From positions 1 to 16,952 of the forward strand of contig JAITAH010000388.1 in the NCBI GenBank assembly GCA_031284225.1: DNA of 16,952 nt, given 5' to 3'. Below are positions 7,640 through 15,552 of the stretch, one piece after another. The notes under the pieces are model-generated. The model saw nothing but the letters and a program-made list of their open reading frames with translations, was not told where the DNA came from and did no database searches. Positions within the stretch are counted from its first letter, which is position 1. Every line of letters starts with the position of its first letter. The stretch comes from Dysgonamonadaceae bacterium (GTDB lineage Bacteria; Bacteroidota; Bacteroidia; Bacteroidales; Azobacteroidaceae). A program made the translations under genes and the position numbers.

Positions 7640-10600
7640 TTAAAAAGATAAATTTACGCCGAATGAAATGACTCTTGGCGCAGGATAACGTCCCATATCA
7701 AATCCGAAAGTATAGCCGGAAGCATCTTGGGGATTGGCTCCGACTTCCGGATCATAGCCCGAATATTTGGTAAATGTTAACAAATTCTGAATGTTGGCAT
7801 ATACCCGTATATTTTCGATTTTCCATTTGTTGACCAATTTTTCCGGCAACGTATAACCGAACATAATGTTTTTCAGACGCAAATACGAACCGTCTTCAAT
7901 ATATTGGGTGCTTGTTCGCTGGTTGTTGTATGGCAAACCTTGTCCGGCACGCGACATTTTCGTATCGGGATTGGAAAGGGTTACGTTGTCGATATCTTCA
8001 AACCAGTTGTTGATGGTTCGTCCGTATGCATCCACTATGGGATATTCTTTGTTGGCGTCGATCGCTACCAGATTAGCATAATCCATTGCTTTCCGCAACT
8101 GATTCGACCAATAACCCATACCTGTTAAATCGCGGTTCAAACCGTTGAAAATTTTGTTTCCGTAACTTCCTTGTATGAAAATCGTAAGATCGAAATTTTT
8201 GTAGCTGAAAGCATTGTTGAATCCGTAAGTAAATTTTGGCAACGGCGAACCGATAGCAGTACGGTCGTAGTCGTCAATTTTACCATCGGGAACGCCGTCC
8301 GGTCCGCTGAGGTCGCGGTATTTAATATCGCCTACGAAAACCGTCGAATAGCGGTCGTAACCGTTAGCCGGAATCTCGCCCCAAAGGTGCGTTGCGATAT
8401 CTTCCTTGCTGGTATAAACGCCATCGGCGATCCATCCGTCAAATTCGTAAAGCGAACCGCCGATTTTAGTCAAACAAATTCGATCGTTCCATTGTCCTAC
8501 GCCTTCGATTCCCGATGCGTTGGAACCGGACAAAGCGACTAATTTGTTTTTATTGAAAGATATTTGAAAATCCGTATCCCATTTGAACGTTCCCGTCAGA
8601 TTGTGCGTAGTCAATGCAATTTCCAACCCTTTGTTGTTGATCTCGCCATAATTACCGTTAGGAGCGGTAAGAGCTGTATTTCCGTTTCCTTTGGTACCCA
8701 TATAACTGGGCAAAATATTATTCAGGTTCATCAACAAATTGTCCGAAGTCTTGTCGTATGCATCAACAATCAGATTGATGCGATCGTGAATCAACGAAAT
8801 ATCCAATCCCAGGTTCCATTGTTTTTGCGTTTCCCATTGAATATAAGGATTAGCATATTTATCCTGTCGGTAGCTTATGCCCAATCCGGTAGGGAATGAA
8901 TTCAGATTGGCCAGCCATCCGCCGCCGCCAATATTCTGATTACCGGTTTGTCCCCAACCGATACGCAATTTGCCGGCGCTGACGACATCTCTCAAAGATT
9001 CGAAAAATGCTTCGTTTGAAAAACGCCACGAAGCGGCAACCGAATGGAAAGGCGCCCAACGATTTTTCGGACCGAAGTTTGAAGATCCATCATAACGGAA
9101 AGTATAAGTCAACAAATACCGGTCATCATAATTATACGTTTCACGGGTAAAGAACGAAGCCATTGCGGCAGAACCGTATCCATCGTTAATAGCGGCAGGG
9201 TCGGCGCCTAATTTCGGATTTTTTATCACATTGCTCGGTAAGTTAGAGGCTTGTATCCGTTGAAACCGCCATGACGATTCCCAGACTTCTTGTCCTGCCA
9301 TCGCTGTAAACGAATGTTTGCCGACATTGCCCGAATAAGTTACATAATTTTTCAATTCCCAGAAATTATTTACATTTTCCTGCCAACTGATTTTATTGAC
9401 GGCTCTTGCAACGCCGTTACCAAAATCGTAGGTCGGTTGCCAGTTTTCGGCATGTGCAAAACCAAGGTCATAACCCAATTCGGCGTGCCATGTCAGATTT
9501 TTGATTGGCGTTATATCGAAAAAGAAGTTTCCGTTCAATTTTTGCCTGTCTAAATTATTTTCATCCAAATGAGCAATTGCAATCGGATTAATTGTGGTAT
9601 ATCCTTGTCGGACGATGGTAGCATAATTGCCGTAAGCATCATAAATAGGCATATCGGGTGGCGTTTTCAACGAATAAGTAATAATTCCTTCCGTTCCTTC
9701 CGCTCTGCCTAAATGCTCTCCTGTTGCGGAATACATGGCATTCAGACCTAATTTCAACCAAGGTTTCAAATTGGCGTCTAAGTTAGCGCGAAATGAATAA
9801 CGGTTGAAATCCGTAGCAATCATTGAACCTTCCTGATTCATATAAGAACCCGATACATAATATTTAACGACGTCCGTACCTCCTTGCGCCGAAATAGTAT
9901 GCTGAGACATCAAAGCCGTGCGGAAAACAGCGTCTTGCCAGTCGGTACCGGCTCCCAACAAGGCGGGATCCGAATATTCCGGCGTACCGGTCGAACCGCC
10001 CGTTGTTTTAGCGATTGCATCACTATAAGCGGCATAGTCGCGCAAATTCATCATATCCAATCGTTTTACTTGATTTTGGATACCGAACATTCCGTCGTAT
10101 GAGAATTTGGCTTCGCCCGATTTACCCCGTTTGGTCGTAATCAATATTACACCGTTGGAACCTTGCGCTCCGTAAATAGCCGTAGCGGAAGCGTCTTTCA
10201 GGATTTCCATAGATACGATATCCGAAGGGTTCAAAGTAGATAAGGGAGAAATGGACGATGTGCTACCGTTACCCAAAGCCAATCCCAATCCGTTGCTCGA
10301 AGTAGTACCGCCTTGCCAAATCACCCCGTCTATTACATATAGAGGTTCTGCGCCTGCGTTCAGGGTAGATTGTCCGCGAACTCGGATAGAAACCGACGAC
10401 CCTGGAGCGCCGGAAGTCATTACCGAGGTAACCCCCGTGGCACGTCCCTGCAAAGCTTGATCAATGTTCGTAATAATCGAACCTTTGATCTTGTCTTCGC
10501 TAATGGAAGCCGAGGCGCCCGACAAATCGCTTTTCTTCATCGTGCCGTAGCCGACTACAACTAATTCGTCAAGCAATTGATTGTCCTCGTCCAGAACTAC

Positions 10601-10873
10601 CCGGAGATTTCTTGAACTACCGGTTACCGAAATTTCTTTCGTTTTGTAACCAATATACATAAAGACTAAAACAGCTCTATCAGAGGAGATAGTTAGCGAG
10701 AAGTTGCCATCGACATCGGTGGCTGTTCCAACAGCTGTTCCTTTCACAAAGACACTCACCCCCGGCATTGTTAATCCATCCGCATTGGAGGAAACAACGC
10801 CATTGACGGTTGTTTGTGCCGAAGCGTAAGCGCCGGTGCAAAGCACCAGCAAAAACAACATAAGTTTTTTCAT
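7640..10873 (-). CDS. susC: SusC/RagA-family TonB-dependent outer-membrane transporter
   Basis: This 1077-residue TonB-dependent channel imports oligosaccharides across the outer membrane. The start is ATG 10873, giving a clean signal peptide ending in ASAQ at about 20. A longer in-frame ATG at 10954 lies upstream of the predicted promoter and is rejected. A carboxypeptidase-D regulatory-like beta-sandwich covers about 22-98 (GTATDVDGNFSL). The TonB box LDELVVVGYG is at 101-110. The plug, about 112-240, contains VRGQSTLNAGAEPLYVIDGV and ILKDASATAIYGAQGSNGVI. The beta-barrel fills the rest and ends in VISFGVNLSF with a C-terminal Phe, as needed for outer-membrane assembly. There is no N-terminal anti-sigma signalling (STN) domain, so direct control of an ECF sigma factor is unlikely. 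It is the first gene of the PUL operon. Confidence 0.96.
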   Translation of the reverse strand: MKKLMLFLLVLCTGAYASAQTTVNGVVSSNADGLTMPGVSVFVKGTAVGTATDVDGNFSLTISSDRAVLVFMYIGYKTKEISVTGSSRNLRVVLDEDNQLLDELVVVGYGTMKKSDLSGASASISEDKIKGSIITNIDQALQGRATGVTSVMTSGAPGSSVSIRVRGQSTLNAGAEPLYVIDGVIWQGGTTSSNGLGLALGNGSTSSISPLSTLNPSDIVSMEILKDASATAIYGAQGSNGVILITTKRGKSGEAKFSYDGMFGIQNQVKRLDMMNLRDYAAYSDAIAKTTGGSTGTPEYSDPALLGAGTDWQDAVFRTALMSQHTISAQGGTDVVKYYVSGSYMNQEGSMIATDFNRYSFRANLDANLKPWLKLGLNAMYSATGEHLGRAEGTEGIITYSLKTPPDMPIYDAYGNYATIVRQGYTTINPIAIAHLDENNLDRQKLNGNFFFDITPIKNLTWHAELGYDLGFAHAENWQPTYDFGNGVARAVNKISWQENVNNFWELKNYVTYSGNVGKHSFTAMAGQEVWESSWRFQRIQASNLPSNVIKNPKLGADPAAINDGYGSAAMASFFTRETYNYDDRYLLTYTFRYDGSSNFGPKNRWAPFHSVAASWRFSNEAFFESLRDVVSAGKLRIGWGQTGNQNIGGGGWLANLNSFPTGLGISYRQDKYANPYIQWETQKQWNLGLDISLIHDRINLIVDAYDKTSDNLLMNLNNILPSYMGTKGNGNTALTAPNGNYGEINNKGLEIALTTHNLTGTFKWDTDFQISFNKNKLVALSGSNASGIEGVGQWNDRICLTKIGGSLYEFDGWIADGVYTSKEDIATHLWGEIPANGYDRYSTVFVGDIKYRDLSGPDGVPDGKIDDYDRTAIGSPLPKFTYGFNNAFSYKNFDLTIFIQGSYGNKIFNGLNRDLTGMGYWSNQLRKAMDYANLVAIDANKEYPIVDAYGRTINNWFEDIDNVTLSNPDTKMSRAGQGLPYNNQRTSTQYIEDGSYLRLKNIMFGYTLPEKLVNKWKIENIRVYANIQNLLTFTKYSGYDPEVGANPQDASGYTFGFDMGRYPAPRVISFGVNLSF

Positions 10874-10910
10874 ACTTTTGAATAAAATTTGAAATAAATA
10901 TATTTTAAGA

Positions 10911-10918
10911 CAAAGGTA
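10911..10918 (-). promoter_or_regulatory. PUL promoter, Bacteroidota -7 element
   Basis: On the minus strand this reads TACCTTTG, an exact match to the Bacteroidota -7 consensus TAnnTTTG. The expected start of transcription, near 10904, leaves a leader of about 30 bases before the susC ATG at 10873. TTTG copies upstream sit 14 and 24 bases from the box, neither at the usual 19-21, so the -33 element is poor. This suggests the promoter needs an activator. Confidence 0.7.
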
Positions 10919-10934
10919 TAAATTTAGATTAACA

Positions 10935-10950
10935 AAACTTTGCAAAGTTT
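10935..10950. promoter_or_regulatory. 16-bp perfect palindrome upstream of the susC promoter (candidate operator)
   Basis: Bases 10935-10950 read AAACTTTGCAAAGTTT and equal their own reverse complement. The centre is about 28 bases upstream of the -7 box, so the site covers the -33 region. This position and symmetry fit a homodimeric regulator or a combined site for RNA polymerase and an activator. No regulator gene is in the window. Confidence 0.55.
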
Positions 10951-11024
10951 GCATCTATTGCTTATAAAAATGAAACAAGATTTTAGGTTTTGATACTTTA
11001 TATATAAATTTTGAAACAGAAATA

Positions 11025-12890
11025 TTAATTCTGTTCCTTAGTCTCGTAATACTTCACAAACGAACGCACTACGACTTTATTTCCTCCCGGCGTAGGGTAA
11101 TCTCCGGAAAAATACCAATCGCCCTTGTGATTCGGACAGGCTTCGTGTAAGCCCTCCAGCGATTGATAAACGATTTCCACTTGCGCTTGGATGTCGTTCG
11201 GCTCCAGCAGTTCGGCAATTTTGATGGAAATTTCATCGGCGGTAAACGACCGGTAAATATCTTTTACGTAATTAATTACTTCTTCTTTCGGCAAGTCTAA
11301 TTGAGCTTTACATTTTTGATACGTTTCGTTGATGACCGATTGCATACCGCGTTCTTTCAACAAGGCAATGGCGGCGCGGAATGCCACAAACTCGTCCATC
11401 CGATTCATGTCGATGCCGTAGCAATCGGGATAACGCACTTGTGGCGAAGACGATACAATGATGATTTTCTTCGGGTTCAGGCGATCCAATATTTTAATAA
11501 TGCTCTGGTTAAGCGTTGTGCCGCGAACGATGCTGTCGTCAATCACAACCAAATTATCTTTTCCGGCACGAATAGATCCGTAGGTAATATCATAGACGTG
11601 AGCGGCCAACTCATCACGGCTATTTCCTTCGGCGATAAACGTGCGGAGTTTAATGTCTTTCAGAGCCACTTTTTCCTGACGGATTTTCATGGACAGTATC
11701 CGGTCTAATTCCGCCTCCGGTAGTTGATGTCCCTTTTCTTTGATCAGTCGCTTTTTTTGTTCGTCGAGGTAAGTTTCAAAACTTTCCATCATACCCAGAA
11801 ACGCCACTTCCGCCGTATTAGGAATAAACGAGAAGACCGTATTTTCCAAATCGTTATCAATGGCTTTCAGGATGGGATGCAAAAGGAGTTTTCCCAGCAT
11901 TTTCCGTTCCTGATAAATATCTCGGTCGGAGCCGCGTGAAAAATAAATCCGTTCGAACGAGCAGGGATTAACGTTTCGGGCTTCCTGTATTTGTTCCAGA
12001 TCGATGCGGCCGTTTTGTTTCACGATAAAAGCCTGTCCCGGTTGCAATTCATGTACCTTCTCAATTTTCCCGTTAACGACAGTTTGAATGACGGGACGTT
12101 CGGATGCTACCACCGCTATTTCATCATCGTAATAATAAAACGCGGGACGAATGCCTTGCGGATCGCGGAAAGCAAACATATCCGTAGTACCGGTAACGCC
12201 GCAGATAACAAATCCGCCGTCCCACAATTTGGATGAGCGCCTCAACAGTTTAGCCAAATCCACGTTTTCGGCAACCATTTGATTGATTAATTGCCCGTCG
12301 GCCGTTTTTTGCTGGTACAGTTCCATCCAGTGTTGCACTTCCCGGTCGAGATAATCCCCCATCATTTCCAGAATCATAAACGTATCGGAATAGAGGCGGG
12401 GATGTTGTCCTTCGTGTACCAATGCTTGAAAAATCTCGTCCACATTGGTCATATTGAAATTGCCGCAAAGCATCAGACTGCGGGAGCGCCAGTTATTCCG
12501 GCGCAAAAAAGGATGAATGTATTCCATTCCCGATCGGCCGGTAGTACTGTAACGCAAATGTCCCATATAAACTTCGCCGCAAAACGGAATCAGCGGATAA
12601 GGCGTACCGGCGGGCGTCCGGTCGATTTTACTGTAGGTAGCCTGGAACACTTCTTTAATGGCATTGCTTCCCATCGCCCGTTCGCGGAAAATATATTCGG
12701 AACCGGGTTCAGGCTTAGCGCTGACGCAACCGATACCGGCGCCTTCCTGTCCGCGGTTGTGCTGTTTTTCCATCAAGAGATAAAGTTTATTCAGACCGTA
12801 TTGCCACGTACCGTATTTTTCGACATAGTATTCGATGGGTTTCAGTAAACGGACTAAAGCGATTCCACACTCATGTTGAAGTTGTTCCAT
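11025..12890 (-). CDS. PurF-like class II glutamine amidotransferase / phosphoribosyltransferase
   Basis: This 621-residue protein resembles amidophosphoribosyltransferase, which makes 5-phosphoribosylamine from PRPP and glutamine at the first step of purine synthesis. ATG 12890 is chosen; the TTG at 12914 lies inside the promoter box. The expected N-terminal nucleophile is Cys8 in HECGIA, so a seven-residue leader would have to be removed. Glutaminase motifs are RGQEGAG (46-52), HLRYSTTG (111-118), CGNFN (142-146) and FRDPQGIRP (241-249). The PRPP-binding loop VVIDDSIVRGTT is at 448-459, followed by YPDCYGIDM. It is longer than usual PurF (about 470-505), with a charged insertion around 370-415 in place of the usual motif region before the PRPP loop. 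It may be a paralogue of the housekeeping enzyme, so I leave the symbol empty. Confidence 0.82.
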   Translation of the reverse strand: MEQLQHECGIALVRLLKPIEYYVEKYGTWQYGLNKLYLLMEKQHNRGQEGAGIGCVSAKPEPGSEYIFRERAMGSNAIKEVFQATYSKIDRTPAGTPYPLIPFCGEVYMGHLRYSTTGRSGMEYIHPFLRRNNWRSRSLMLCGNFNMTNVDEIFQALVHEGQHPRLYSDTFMILEMMGDYLDREVQHWMELYQQKTADGQLINQMVAENVDLAKLLRRSSKLWDGGFVICGVTGTTDMFAFRDPQGIRPAFYYYDDEIAVVASERPVIQTVVNGKIEKVHELQPGQAFIVKQNGRIDLEQIQEARNVNPCSFERIYFSRGSDRDIYQERKMLGKLLLHPILKAIDNDLENTVFSFIPNTAEVAFLGMMESFETYLDEQKKRLIKEKGHQLPEAELDRILSMKIRQEKVALKDIKLRTFIAEGNSRDELAAHVYDITYGSIRAGKDNLVVIDDSIVRGTTLNQSIIKILDRLNPKKIIIVSSSPQVRYPDCYGIDMNRMDEFVAFRAAIALLKERGMQSVINETYQKCKAQLDLPKEEVINYVKDIYRSFTADEISIKIAELLEPNDIQAQVEIVYQSLEGLHEACPNHKGDWYFSGDYPTPGGNKVVVRSFVKYYETKEQN

Positions 12891-12911
12891 AAAATTTCCA
12901 CTAAGAAAGCG

Positions 12912-12919
12912 CAAAGATA
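12912..12919 (-). promoter_or_regulatory. Promoter of the PurF-like gene (-7 element)
   Basis: On the minus strand this reads TATCTTTG, an exact TAnnTTTG box, placed 21 bases before the ATG at 12890. The leader would be only about 15 bases. No clear -33 TTG is at the usual distance. The box excludes the TTG at 12914 as a translation start, because that codon is part of the box. Confidence 0.7.
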
Positions 12920-12942
12920 GCGATTATTTAAAAATAAATACC

Positions 12943-12950
12943 TATCTTTG
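12943..12950 (+). promoter_or_regulatory. Promoter of tRNA-Leu (-7 element)
   Basis: The plus strand reads TATCTTTG, the same box as the divergent PurF-like promoter in mirror image. Transcription would start near 12957, leaving about 20 bases of leader to be trimmed before the tRNA at 12977. No good -33 element is visible. Confidence 0.65.
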
Positions 12951-12976
12951 CAGCCGAAATTCTGAAAAAGTATTAA

Positions 12977-13060
12977 GCCCGGATGGCGAAATTGGTAGAC
13001 GCGCTAGTTTCAGGGACTAGTGTTCGCAAGGATGTGCAGGTTCGAGTCCTGTTCCGGGCA
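12977..13060 (+). tRNA. tRNA-Leu, anticodon CAG
   Basis: An 84-base class II tRNA. The acceptor stem pairs GCCCGGA (12977-12983) with TCCGGGC (13053-13059), with discriminator A at 13060. The anticodon arm is CTAGT, loop TTCAGGG, ACTAG, placing CAG at 13011-13013, which reads CTG leucine codons. A long variable arm follows, as in tRNA-Leu, and the T arm has TTCGAGT in its loop. The 3' CCA is not encoded. It is the only plus-strand gene in the window. No integrase gene or repeat of its 3' end is nearby. Confidence 0.96.
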
Positions 13061-13066
13061 CAAGAC

Positions 13067-13110
13067 AAACGCTAATAGTCTAAATTGTAGATTATTAGCG
13101 TTTTCTCTTT
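13067..13110 (+). terminator. Rho-independent terminator after tRNA-Leu
   Basis: Arms 13067-13082 and 13088-13103 form a 16-pair stem with one G-T pair and a five-base loop (AATTG). The T-rich tail TTTTCTCTTT follows on the plus strand. It begins six bases after the tRNA. The kinase gene ends at 13150 on the other strand, so the same stem may also stop its transcription, although the minus-strand tail is weaker. Confidence 0.85.
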
Positions 13111-13149
13111 AGCGGCATTTGCACAACTTCAGGCGACAGCGGTTTATTT

Positions 13150-15540
13150 TCAAAAATATTTGCTTATTTTTTTTCTTTTATGTTTTTTTTGCTCATCCCC
13201 GTAGCCGTAACCATAACCATATCCGTAGCCATAGCCATATCCGTAGTACCCGTAGCCTCCACGTCCTTGTTTGACCGCATTCAGAACAATTCCCATATTG
13301 TTCCATTTTTTATTGATGTACATATTTTCCAACTCAGGCAACAGTCGCCGGTCAAAATCACCGGAGCGAACGACGAAGATATTCATGTCTGTGATCCGAT
13401 TGACTACCGAAGCGTCGGCAACCAATCCTACCGGCGCACTATCCACGACAATAAAGTCGTAGCGCTTTTTAAGCTCGGCTATCAATTCATCCAATCGATT
13501 ACTTAATAACAACTCCGTCGGATTAGGCGCAATTGCTCCGATGCTAATCAAATCCAGGGATTCGCACACGGCATTTTCCCGGATAATGTCATCTACTTTT
13601 ACCGATGCGTCGAATAAATAATTAGTTATCCCTAATCCATGTTTTTTACTAAACCGTGCACTTAGCGTACCCTTTCTTAAGTCCAAGTCAACCAATACTC
13701 CCCTCATGCGACCAATTTGAACAAGGCTTGCCGCCAAATTAATCGTAGTAAATGTTTTACCGGCGCCTGGCAGAAACGAAATAACGGAAACGACTTTTTG
13801 TTCTTTCAGATGAAGCATATACTGCATGTTGGTTCTCAATATGCGAAAGGCTTCCGTTATGACGCCATAACCTTGCGTCAATACGCAAATTTGCTGATCG
13901 CTGGCATCTGAAGCCAATGGAATTTCTCCGAGAAACGGAATGCTCAGCGCATTTTCCAGATCTTTTTTGCTGTGTATTTGCGTATCCAGTATCAAAATCA
14001 ATAGTAAAATAACGGCCGGCACTGTTATTCCGCAGCCTAAACCCAATAACAATTGCTTATATCTACTCGGATACACCGGTGCATCACCTCCCGACGCCGG
14101 ATCAACAATCCTTGCATTATCATCGACCATAGCTTGGTTGAGCGCATTTTCTTCCAGCTTATTCAATAGGAACAAATACAATTCCTCTTTGATCTTTTGC
14201 TGTCGCTCGATCGAAAGTAGTGCGCGTTGCTTTTCCGGAATCGAATAGATTTTACTTAATACATTATTTTCCTGTTTCACAAAGTCTTGTTTCTGAATAT
14301 TCAGGCCGGAGATCATATTATCTACCGCCCGCACAATATTCTGCTTCATCATTCCGATCGAACGGTTTAGCTCTTCCACCACCGGATTTTTATTGCTACT
14401 GCTTTCAATTAGTTTGTTTCTTCTTAATATGGTATTGTTATATTGCGTTATCTGACTTTCGATATTCATATCGACTAATCCTGTATTGTTCGGTATCAGT
14501 TCGTTTTTGTCTTCATCTTGCAAATATTGTTTCATGAATTGTACCAATCTCAATTGGGTATCCAGTTCTTTCATGGCCGATTGATATTCCCGGCTATCGG
14601 ATATATACAGTTCGGCCGCGGTTGTGATATCAATCCCGTCATTGGCTTTCCGCATTGATTCAATACCTGTTTCTACGATTCCCAGTTCTTTTTCAAGAAT
14701 TTCCAATCGTCCCCTGATAAATTCAGCCGTATTTATAGCCACCCTATTCTTATCGGCAATCGCCTCTTCGTTATATACCGACACGATCATGTTCAACATA
14801 TCCGCAGCTCGAAACATAGAATTGTCTGTCAGCGTCATACGCACAATAGCGGCGTCTTCTTCCAACTGCCTGGTTGTTAGACGGGATAAAAAGAAATACA
14901 TCATGCTTTCCCGAGCATATTTTGTAACCGTGATAGTTTTTCCATACCACGACGGGCCATAATAGTATCCGGACGGATCGATCACGATTGTTCCTACCGG
15001 AGTATGAATCGTATCGCGCAGGTTTGCAATGATTTTTTCCTCGTTTCCCAATATTGAAAACCCGGAAAGTTCTACTTCTTTCTCGTTGAGAGGAACGACC
15101 GATAAAAAACAGTATTTTTCCGGATTTACATCCAAAAAAGAAACTTTCACCGGGGATTGGGTATAGAGTTCGTGGCGCCGCATTCGCTTCGTAATAACGT
15201 AGCTAACATCTGCATGTAAATTTTCAATCGATCTACGTACTAATTCTTTCGACTGTAATTGCAGCATTTCGCTTGCGACATTCACCGGCGCCGAAAAACT
15301 ATTGTAACGATTCAGCCGCATGGTACCTTGCGTATTGGCCGGCGTTTTCACCATGATCGTTATCGATCGACTGTACACAAATTGTGTTTTGCTGTATTTA
15401 TATCCAAAATAACATCCAAATACCAACAGAGAAATGAGAAACCACTTCCAGTGGAACAGCAAATACATGAAAATATCAACAAGATTGATAGACTTTTCAT
15501 CCGCATTAAGGCGCTGAGACGATGTGCTTTGTAAGTCCAT
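13150..15540 (-). CDS. Wzc-like polysaccharide co-polymerase and tyrosine autokinase
   Basis: This 796-residue inner-membrane protein controls chain length and export of an exopolysaccharide or capsule. Transmembrane helices at about 33-48 and 496-519 flank a large periplasmic Wzz-type region rich in coiled coil (about 270-465). The cytoplasmic BY-kinase domain has Walker A FLPGAGKT (589-596), Walker A' GVLVDLDLR (614-622) and Walker B FIVVDSAP (696-703). The tail at 761-781 is nearly pure Gly-Tyr with ten tyrosines, then a basic end (KKHKRKKISKYF). In this family a C-terminal tyrosine cluster is phosphorylated in trans and sets oligomer state. It lies 12 bases after the OPX gene, the usual partner spanning the outer membrane. 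No partner phosphatase is in the window. Confidence 0.93.
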   Translation of the reverse strand: MDLQSTSSQRLNADEKSINLVDIFMYLLFHWKWFLISLLVFGCYFGYKYSKTQFVYSRSITIMVKTPANTQGTMRLNRYNSFSAPVNVASEMLQLQSKELVRRSIENLHADVSYVITKRMRRHELYTQSPVKVSFLDVNPEKYCFLSVVPLNEKEVELSGFSILGNEEKIIANLRDTIHTPVGTIVIDPSGYYYGPSWYGKTITVTKYARESMMYFFLSRLTTRQLEEDAAIVRMTLTDNSMFRAADMLNMIVSVYNEEAIADKNRVAINTAEFIRGRLEILEKELGIVETGIESMRKANDGIDITTAAELYISDSREYQSAMKELDTQLRLVQFMKQYLQDEDKNELIPNNTGLVDMNIESQITQYNNTILRRNKLIESSSNKNPVVEELNRSIGMMKQNIVRAVDNMISGLNIQKQDFVKQENNVLSKIYSIPEKQRALLSIERQQKIKEELYLFLLNKLEENALNQAMVDDNARIVDPASGGDAPVYPSRYKQLLLGLGCGITVPAVILLLILILDTQIHSKKDLENALSIPFLGEIPLASDASDQQICVLTQGYGVITEAFRILRTNMQYMLHLKEQKVVSVISFLPGAGKTFTTINLAASLVQIGRMRGVLVDLDLRKGTLSARFSKKHGLGITNYLFDASVKVDDIIRENAVCESLDLISIGAIAPNPTELLLSNRLDELIAELKKRYDFIVVDSAPVGLVADASVVNRITDMNIFVVRSGDFDRRLLPELENMYINKKWNNMGIVLNAVKQGRGGYGYYGYGYGYGYGYGYGYGDEQKKHKRKKISKYF
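13198..13260 (-). repeat. (Gly-Tyr)n coding repeat at the kinase C-terminus
   Basis: This codes residues 761-781, with Tyr at 763, 765, 766 and every second residue from 768 to 780. The DNA is a degenerate 6-base repeat. All four Gly codons and both Tyr codons are used, so the repeat is kept at the protein level rather than being a fresh slippage product. Confidence 0.9.
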
Positions 15541-15552
15541 AACTATTATTCC

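Noticed and set aside
10874..10954. Extended N-terminus for SusC starting at 10954
   Set aside because: It would start upstream of the predicted promoter and place 27 residues before a normal signal peptide.
11015..11035. Small inverted repeat (AACAGAA/TTCTGTT) at the end of the PurF-like gene as a terminator
   Set aside because: Only seven pairs, A/T rich, overlapping the stop codon, with no good T-run after it on the minus strand.
12977..13060. tRNA-Leu as an integration site for a mobile element
   Set aside because: No integrase gene and no repeat of the tRNA 3' end are visible in the window.
13198..13260. Gly-Tyr repeat as a frameshift or assembly artefact
   Set aside because: Codon choice varies through the repeat, the frame continues into a sensible basic C-terminus, and tyrosine-rich tails are expected in this family.
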